10,319 bases of DNA, from NCBI GenBank assembly GCA_903903715.1, contig CAIUZX010000090.1:1-10319 (forward strand), written 5' to 3'. Both the position numbers and the translations under genes were made by a program. Within the stretch, counting starts at the first letter, position 1. The number at the start of each line of letters is the position of its first letter. This stretch comes from an uncultured Caulobacterales bacterium. GTDB lineage: Bacteria > Pseudomonadota > Alphaproteobacteria > Caulobacterales > Caulobacteraceae. Positions 6,058-10,319 of this stretch are shown here, one piece after another. The notes under the pieces were generated by a model. The model was not told the origin of the DNA. It ran no database searches and saw nothing but the letters and a program-made list of their open reading frames with translations.

Positions 6058-7164
6058 ATGCGACATTTATGGATGCGTCTGACCTTCGCACTGGTTGCGA
6101 CGTTCATCTCGGTGAGCGCCGCTGAGGCGCGGTCACGGATCAAGGATATCGTCAGCTTCGAGGGCGTTCGCTCCAACGAACTCGTCGGCTACGGCCTCGT
6201 CGTCGGCCTCAACGGCACCGGGGATAGCCTCCGGAACGTGCCGATGACCAAGCAGAGCCTCGCCTCCATGATGGAGCGGATGGGCGTCAACACCCGCGAC
6301 GCCACGATCGACACCAAGAACATCGCCGCGGTGATGGTGACGGCCAAGCTGCCACCCTTCGCCGCCACAGGATCCAAGATCGACGTCACCGTCTCCTCGA
6401 TGGGCGACGCAAAGAGCCTTCTCGGCGGCACCCTGGTGGTCACTTCGCTCATGGGCGCCGACAACGAGATCTACGCCGTTGCGCAAGGTCCGGTAGAGAC
6501 AGGCGCCGTCGCCGCATCCGGCGCGTCCGGCTCCTCATTCACCCGCGGCGTACCCACGTCTGGTCGCATCGCTTCGGGGGCGGAGGTCGAGCGAGAAATC
6601 GGTTTCCAGCTTGGCGCCATGGGCAAGATGCGGCTGTCCTTGCGCAATCCGGACTTCACCACTGCCCGCCGTGTGGCTGATGAGATCAATCGCAATTTCC
6701 CGGGCGTCGCTCTCGCCGAGAACCCCACCATTGTCACGATCACCCCGCCCCCCGGCGCCAGCCTTATCAACTTCGTAACCAATCTGGAGCAGTTGGAAGT
6801 CGAGCCAGACAATCCGGCCAAGGTCGTGATCAATGAAGTGGACGGCGTGGTCGTCGTGACCGGAGATGTCCGGATTTCAAAGGTCGCCATCGATCAGGGC
6901 AACTTGTCGATCAGTGTCACCGAACGCCCTCAGGTCAGCCAGCCTGCGCCGTTCAGTCAGGGACAGACCGCTGTCACGCCGAACTCCAACATCAAGGTCG
7001 ACGAGGAAAAGGGTAAGCGGTTCATGGTGATGCAAACCGGCGTCTCTCTGGAAAGCCTAGTGAAAGGGCTGAACGCCCTGGGCGTCACCCCCCGGGACAT
7101 GATCGCCATCTTGCAGAGCATCAAGGCTGCCGGCGCCCTCCAGGCCGATATCGAGGTGCTGTGA
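6058..7164 (+). CDS. flgI: FlgI, flagellar P-ring protein
   Basis: The predicted precursor (368 residues) forms the periplasmic P-ring, the peptidoglycan-level bushing around the flagellar rod. A signal peptide is visible: basic MRHLWMR, a hydrophobic core at about 8-19 and an AEA cleavage site ending near residue 24. The mature part begins with RIKDIVSFEGVRSNELVGYGLVVGLNGTGD, and the family's C-terminal LVKGLNALGVTPRDMIAILQSIKAAGALQADIEVL is complete. No frame disturbance was seen. The start at 6058 is preferred over the ATG at 5995 because the former begins directly with the signal peptide, while the latter lies upstream of the predicted sigma54 transcription start. The gene heads an operon with flgJ/cheL, whose ATG shares a base with this TGA. 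Export is by Sec, unlike rod and hook proteins. Confidence 0.97.
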   Translation: MRHLWMRLTFALVATFISVSAAEARSRIKDIVSFEGVRSNELVGYGLVVGLNGTGDSLRNVPMTKQSLASMMERMGVNTRDATIDTKNIAAVMVTAKLPPFAATGSKIDVTVSSMGDAKSLLGGTLVVTSLMGADNEIYAVAQGPVETGAVAASGASGSSFTRGVPTSGRIASGAEVEREIGFQLGAMGKMRLSLRNPDFTTARRVADEINRNFPGVALAENPTIVTITPPPGASLINFVTNLEQLEVEPDNPAKVVINEVDGVVVVTGDVRISKVAIDQGNLSISVTERPQVSQPAPFSQGQTAVTPNSNIKVDEEKGKRFMVMQTGVSLESLVKGLNALGVTPRDMIAILQSIKAAGALQADIEVL

Positions 7165-7541
7165 TGACCGCAGTCTCAACCGCAACAGTCGCCGCCGCCC
7201 CAATGTCGCCGCAGGAAGCCCTGACCCGGCAAAGGATCAAGGATACCGCCAAGTCCTTCGAGGCGAACTTTCTGTCGACCGCCATTTCCGGAATGTTCGA
7301 GGGCGTCAAGCCGGACGCGCCCTTCGGCGGCGGCCAGGGCGAAGACGCGTTTCGCTCGTTTCTCAACGAAGCCATGGCCAAGCAGATCGTGCACAGAGGC
7401 GGTGTCGGTCTCGCCTCGACGGTTGAGCGGGAAATGCTGCATCTGCAGGGGCTCGCCCCCTCGCCGCGCACCCCGGCGGTCGTAAACGGCTCCGCTTCGA
7501 CAACGACATTTCAACAATCGACCTATGGGAGACGTCCGTGA
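7164..7541 (+). CDS. flgJ: Stand-alone flagellar rod-binding protein (FlgJ N-terminal type, CheL-like)
   Basis: The predicted product (125 residues) corresponds only to the N-terminal rod-binding domain of FlgJ. The sequence IKDTAKSFEANFLSTAISGMF (25-45) followed by FGGGQGEDAFRSFLNEAMAKQIVHRGGVGLA (54-84) is characteristic. The C-terminal peptidoglycan hydrolase domain of enterobacterial FlgJ is absent, as in other alphaproteobacteria, where a separate lytic enzyme does that work. In Caulobacter the equivalent gene has been called cheL. The protein probably caps or scaffolds rod assembly in the periplasm. The ATG at 7164 overlaps the flgI stop (TGATG); a GTG directly before it at 7161 is possible. 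The end overlaps flbY in the same way, so the three genes are likely translationally coupled. The last 25 residues are Ser/Thr-rich and look disordered. Confidence 0.9.
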   Translation: MTAVSTATVAAAPMSPQEALTRQRIKDTAKSFEANFLSTAISGMFEGVKPDAPFGGGQGEDAFRSFLNEAMAKQIVHRGGVGLASTVEREMLHLQGLAPSPRTPAVVNGSASTTTFQQSTYGRRP

Positions 7542-7981
7542 TGGACAGCGCCACGTCCGCCGCAGACCGGCGCATGGAAGAGTTGATCGAGCTCACCGAC
7601 ACTCTGACCGACAAGATCGCCGCCGAAACCCGTGCGTTCGAGTCGCGCAGGCCTCAAGACGTCGCCGCCGGCATTGGTGAGACCTCGAGGCTTGCGAACA
7701 TCTATCGACTGGAGTCAGCGCGACTGAAGCAGGATCCGTCGATCTTTGAACATGCCAGCCTCGCCAAGCGCGTGGCTCTGGTTCGCGCGACCGAAGCCTT
7801 CGATGCGGTCCTCGCCCGTCATGGTCGGGCGCTGGAGGTGTCGAAATCAATCACCGAGGGGCTGGTGCACGCCATCGCCAAGGAAGTGGCGTCGAGCCGG
7901 ATCAATCCGGTCGGATACTCCCAGAATGCGCGCTCGCGGCCCTCCGATCAGTCCGCGATCACCCTCAATCAAAGCGCCTGA
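7541..7981 (+). CDS. flbY: FlbY-like flagellar protein
   Basis: The predicted product (146 residues) is soluble and mostly helical, with heptad-like stretches at about 9-45 (MEELIELTDTLTDKIAAET onward), 55-65 and 73-100. It has no signal peptide or membrane segment. Position and size match Caulobacter FlbY, the third gene after flgI and cheL; the overall pattern resembles small flagellar export chaperones of the FlgN type, which is an inference from shape. The C-terminal 30 residues are low-complexity and include NPVGYSQNARS. Its ATG overlaps the preceding TGA by one base, with a GTG codon immediately before as an alternative. It is the last gene of the operon and converges on the ParA-type gene with 12 bp between stops. 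The identification rests largely on context. Confidence 0.75.
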   Translation: MDSATSAADRRMEELIELTDTLTDKIAAETRAFESRRPQDVAAGIGETSRLANIYRLESARLKQDPSIFEHASLAKRVALVRATEAFDAVLARHGRALEVSKSITEGLVHAIAKEVASSRINPVGYSQNARSRPSDQSAITLNQSA

Positions 7982-7988
7982 GACGACG

Positions 7989-8006
7989 CCTCGTCAGGAG
8001 ACGAGG
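7989..8006. terminator. Hairpin between convergent flbY and parA-like genes
   Basis: CCTCGTC (7989-7995), a four-base loop AGGA, and GACGAGG (8000-8006) form a perfect 7-bp stem. It lies 7 bases after the flbY stop and overlaps the last codons of the ParA-type gene. No T-run follows in either direction, so termination strength is doubtful, but the placement suits the end of the flgI operon. Confidence 0.4.
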
Positions 8007-8695
8007 GCCATGTGTTCTGCGCTTCCGGCTTCGGCCAGTTGCGTTGCAGCGGCGGTTGGCCAGATGGCCTTGCTGACGTGCTCCCAAAGGGCGTTGACCT
8101 CGTAGGCGGCGAGGCTGTCCTGATCAATCTCCTGCGCCGCGCGACCCTCCCGGACCGCGTTCTGATAGGCCGCGCGATAGCGCAATCCCACCGGCGCCAC
8201 GGGCATGCCCATCTCCAGCAACGCTTCGAACGTGTCGAGGATGACCTTCGGCTCCTCGCCATTCCGTCGGGACGGAGCCTGATTGATCAGGAACAAGCCC
8301 TGCTTGTTCATATTGGACACAAGTTCGACGGTGCGCGCGATGGCCCGAAGATCGAAGTAACAGGGCCGAACGACAATCAGGCACAGATCCGCCCATCGAA
8401 CGGCCTCCGCGCACTCAAGATCCGTGGACGGCCGCGTGTCTATGACCATCAGATCGTAGCCGTCACGCGCCGCGCTCAGTCTCTGCGTGAACAATGTGCC
8501 GACCTTGGCTTCAGCAATCGTCGGCGTCGTGGCGAATTTCTGCCGCTCCCGGTTCCACTCGAGCGTTGATCTTTGCGGATCGAGGTCGGCCACAAGGGTC
8601 TTGCGCCCCGCCCTCTCGGCCGCGACGGCCATATGCAGCGCGACCGTCGTCTTTCCGGTTCCGCCCTTTCGTGACAGCACGGCCAAGGTGCGCAT
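7994..8695 (-). CDS. Orphan ParA-family (deviant Walker) ATPase
   Basis: The predicted product (233 residues) begins MRTLAVLSRKGGTGKTT, with the deviant Walker A motif KGGTGKTT at 10-17 (signature Lys10), then ADLDPQRST at 36-44 with switch-I-like D37-x-D-P and a Walker B-like VIDTRPS at 84-90. It has no N-terminal helix-turn-helix. It resembles the small plasmid- or VirC1-type ParA proteins more than the chromosomal ParA or MipZ. Such ATPases form ATP-dependent dimers on DNA and position plasmids, chemoreceptor arrays or other cargo. No parB-like partner is in the window. The start at 8695 is fixed by a full GGAGG four bases before the ATG; the frame stays open to 8842 but that extension is unsupported. 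It is convergent with flbY and divergent from uvrA. Cargo and role are unknown. Confidence 0.88.
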   Translation of the reverse strand: MRTLAVLSRKGGTGKTTVALHMAVAAERAGRKTLVADLDPQRSTLEWNRERQKFATTPTIAEAKVGTLFTQRLSAARDGYDLMVIDTRPSTDLECAEAVRWADLCLIVVRPCYFDLRAIARTVELVSNMNKQGLFLINQAPSRRNGEEPKVILDTFEALLEMGMPVAPVGLRYRAAYQNAVREGRAAQEIDQDSLAAYEVNALWEHVSKAIWPTAAATQLAEAGSAEHMALVS

Positions 8696-8707
8696 GTGAC
8701 CTCCAGA

Positions 8708-8723
8708 TTCGGGCGCGCCCGAA
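8708..8723. repeat. 16-bp perfect palindrome in the leader of the parA-like gene
   Basis: TTCGGGCGCGCCCGAA reads the same on both strands. On the minus strand it ends three bases before the GGAGG ribosome site of the ParA-type gene. It could be an operator for autoregulation, as many ParA-type loci are self-controlled, or form an mRNA hairpin that limits access to the ribosome site. Sequence alone does not decide between these. Confidence 0.6.
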
Positions 8724-8986
8724 ACAATTATTGACAACGCGACCGGGAGTCCCCTCCGACGCGCGTAACCAAGCATTTTACGCGACTTGAACCTGCAGCC
8801 AAAGAGCGTGTCGACGTCCGGCGTCGAGCTCGAACAACGCATCCCTCAACACCAAATCAGCTTCGATTCGCCTGATCAAACCATAACGAACTATAAATCA
8901 ACCGAGCTCTTATGGCGGCATTCTAAGGTCAGTTCAAACAGACCTCGAAAAAAGCTGTGGGTCGAATCGTGGACACTGTAAAAATT

Positions 8987-9001
8987 GTTCTCTTATTGTT
9001 C
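8987..9001 (+). promoter_or_regulatory. LexA (SOS) operator of uvrA
   Basis: GTTC at 8987-8990, seven bases, then GTTC at 8998-9001 is a perfect match to the alphaproteobacterial LexA box GTTC-N7-GTTC. It lies 76 bp upstream of the uvrA ATG and overlaps a possible -35 element TTGTTC (8985-8990), with GATAAA at 9006-9011 as a weak -10 at 15 bp spacing. LexA bound here would repress uvrA until DNA damage, the standard regulation of this gene in the class. Confidence 0.88.
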
Positions 9002-9032
9002 CCATGATAAACAATCGGCGACTCCCCACATG

Positions 9033-9044
9033 ACGGGATCCCGT
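9033..9044. repeat. 12-bp perfect palindrome in the uvrA leader
   Basis: ACGGGATCCCGT is a perfect palindrome 33 bp upstream of the uvrA ATG and 31 bp after the LexA box. If transcribed it would give a small hairpin. No known operator was recognised in it. Confidence 0.4.
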
Positions 9045-9077
9045 GATGGCCTCCCCGCGCAGCGAAGCAGACACTCG

Positions 9078-10319
9078 ATGACTGAACCCTCTTCCTTCAT
9101 CCGCGTTCGCGGCGCGCGCGAGCACAATCTGAAGGGCGTCGATGTCGACATCCCACGGGGAAAGCTGGTCGTTCTGACGGGTCTTTCGGGGTCCGGCAAA
9201 AGCTCGCTCGCCTTCGACACCATCTACGCCGAGGGGCAGCGCCGCTATGTGGAGAGCCTGTCGGCCTACGCGCGTCAGTTTCTGGAACTGATGGGCAAGC
9301 CGGACGTGGATCTGATCGAGGGGCTGTCTCCAGCCATCTCTATCGAACAGAAAACCACCTCAAAGAACCCCCGTTCGACCGTCGGCACGGTGACGGAGAT
9401 TCACGACTACATGCGTCTGTTGTGGGCGCGGGTGGGTGTGCCCTACTCCCCGGCGACGGGACTTCCGATCGAGAGTCAGACCGTCAGCCAGATGGTCGAC
9501 AAGATCACCTGCCTGCCAGAGGGCACGCGCCTCAATCTGCTGGCCCCCGTCGTGCGCGGCCGCAAGGGTGAGTATCGCAAGGAGATCGCAGACTGGCAGC
9601 GTCACGGGTTCCAGCGCCTCAAGATCGACGGCGAGTTCCACCTGATCGAAGAAACGCCCACCCTCGACAAGAAGCTGAAGCACGACATCGACATCGTGGT
9701 CGACCGGATCGCGGTGCGCCCAGGCATCGACCAGCGTCTGGCCGAAAGCCTTGAGACCGCGCTGCGTCTGGCGGACGGTCTCGCCACGGCCGAATACGCG
9801 GACCTGATCGACGGCGAGACGGAGCTCCGGAAGATCCTGTTCTCCGAGCGGTTCGCCTGCCCGGTGTCCGGCTTCACGATCACGGAGATCGAGCCGCGGC
9901 TGTTTTCGTTCAACAATCCCTTCGGGGCCTGTCCGGCTTGCGACGGCCTCGGCAAGACGCTGACCTTCGATCCTGACCTCATCGTCCCCGACACCGACAA
10001 GAGCCTGCATCAGGGCGCGGTGGCGCCTTGGGCGCGCGGTCCCTCCCCTCTCTACACCCAGACCCTGCAGGCGCTGGCGCGTCACTACGGCTTCTCGATG
10101 GATGCGCCCTGGCGCGATCTGCCCGTCTCGGCGCGCCTTGTGGTCATGGCCGGGACCGGCTCCGAGAAGATCAAGTTCGTCTACGACGATCAGGCGCGAA
10201 AGTACGAGGTGGTCAAGCCGTTCGAAGGCGTGATGCCGAACCTCGAACGCCGCTGGCGCGAGACGGACTCCGCCTGGGTTCGAGAAGAGCTTGGTCGCTA
10301 TCAGTCCGATACGCCATGC
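9078..10319 (+). CDS. uvrA: UvrA, excinuclease ABC subunit A (5' part, runs off the window)
   Basis: The first 414 codons are present, about two fifths of the usual length. UvrA is the damage-sensing ABC ATPase dimer that loads UvrB during nucleotide excision repair. Visible features are Walker A GLSGSGKSS (35-43), the stretch QRRYVESLSAYARQF (54-68), SPAISIEQKTTSKNPRSTVGTVTEIHDY (84-111) and the first zinc module CPVSG (261-265) with CPACDGLG (285-292), in which the second ligand is Ser264 instead of Cys. The sequence ends at a Cys that begins the second CPxC-type motif. The start at 9078 gives the normal family N-terminus FIRVRGAREHNLKG; an in-frame ATG at 9030 is open but adds an atypical 16 residues. 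Neither start has a strong ribosome site. Regulation is by the LexA box upstream. Confidence 0.97.
   Translation, partial: MTEPSSFIRVRGAREHNLKGVDVDIPRGKLVVLTGLSGSGKSSLAFDTIYAEGQRRYVESLSAYARQFLELMGKPDVDLIEGLSPAISIEQKTTSKNPRSTVGTVTEIHDYMRLLWARVGVPYSPATGLPIESQTVSQMVDKITCLPEGTRLNLLAPVVRGRKGEYRKEIADWQRHGFQRLKIDGEFHLIEETPTLDKKLKHDIDIVVDRIAVRPGIDQRLAESLETALRLADGLATAEYADLIDGETELRKILFSERFACPVSGFTITEIEPRLFSFNNPFGACPACDGLGKTLTFDPDLIVPDTDKSLHQGAVAPWARGPSPLYTQTLQALARHYGFSMDAPWRDLPVSARLVVMAGTGSEKIKFVYDDQARKYEVVKPFEGVMPNLERRWRETDSAWVREELGRYQSDTPC

Larger units (their letters stand above)
8696..9077. other. 382-bp intergenic region between the divergent parA-like gene and uvrA
   Basis: This gap carries regulatory sequence for both neighbours and no gene that I can support. 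It includes the parA-side palindrome, an AT-richer centre (about 8880-8925, with TATAAA at 8892-8897 but no matching -35), three GANTC sites (8706, 8865, 8964) that would be CcrM methylation targets in Caulobacterales, the LexA box and a second palindrome near uvrA. A 64-codon frame from a TTG at 8787 lacks a ribosome site and has no recognisable sequence. No tRNA or other structured RNA was recognised. Confidence 0.6.

Noticed and set aside
8731..8736. TTGACA on the plus strand as a -35 element for uvrA
   Set aside because: No -10-like sequence lies 15-19 bases downstream, and it is over 300 bp from uvrA on the far side of other regulatory sites.
8787..8981. 64-codon open frame in the parA-uvrA gap, plus strand
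   Set aside because: It begins at a TTG without a ribosome site, has no recognisable domain and crosses AT-rich regulatory sequence.
9030..9077. Upstream in-frame ATG extending UvrA by 16 residues
   Set aside because: No ribosome site precedes it, and the added residues do not resemble UvrA N-termini, whereas the start at 9078 gives the usual beginning.
9360..10085. 241-codon minus-strand frame opposite uvrA
   Set aside because: It is an antisense shadow; the plus strand encodes conserved UvrA throughout.

Overview
The window looks like the chromosome of a stalked or prosthecate-type alphaproteobacterium of the Caulobacterales (Caulobacteraceae, Hyphomonadaceae or Maricaulaceae-like). The base composition is GC-rich. 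The decisive evidence is a Caulobacter-style flagellar locus, with fliX divergent from flgI, a stand-alone rod-binding protein (CheL/FlgJ-like) and FlbY. Supporting this are a perfect alphaproteobacterial LexA box, a DksA that has lost most of its zinc-finger cysteines, and a UvrA with the CxxS first finger that I recall as common in this class. The genus cannot be fixed from the sequence alone. I saw no RNA genes, CRISPR array, insertion sequence or prophage.

Layout. Bases 2-229 are the 3' end of a PQQ-dependent dehydrogenase (its C-terminal cytochrome c domain), converging on a four-gene minus-strand cluster. In transcription order (4077 down to 266) this cluster is an Ig-like-domain lipoprotein, an Atm1-type ABC exporter, glyoxalase I (gloA) and a TRIC-family channel protein. 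Spacing inside the cluster is 8 bp, a 1-bp overlap and 10 bp, so it is almost certainly one operon. A LOG-family Rossmann protein is divergent from it (4205-4834) and converges on dksA.

The flagellar section follows. dksA and fliX lie on the minus strand, and dksA has its own readable sigma70-type promoter. A regulatory region of about 220 bp separates fliX from the plus-strand operon flgI - flgJ/cheL - flbY, whose genes overlap through TGATG junctions. In that region I read a sigma54 -24/-12 promoter with exact spacing, three CGGCAA words that could be activator sites, and a CtrA-like TTAACCAT half-site. This fits the FliX/FlbD circuit known from Caulobacter, in which FliX controls the sigma54 activator FlbD. 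The sigma54 site also shows that FlgI translation should start at 6058, not at the upstream ATG.

The right end holds an orphan ParA-type ATPase on the minus strand, with a 16-bp perfect palindrome just in front of its Shine-Dalgarno sequence. A 382-bp intergenic region follows, and then uvrA, which is preceded by a perfect GTTC-N7-GTTC LexA operator and runs off the window.

Most of the window is ordinary core genome. The points most worth a second look are the regulatory architecture between fliX and flgI, the orphan ParA with its palindrome, and the pairing of an Atm1-type exporter with a glutathione-dependent enzyme.
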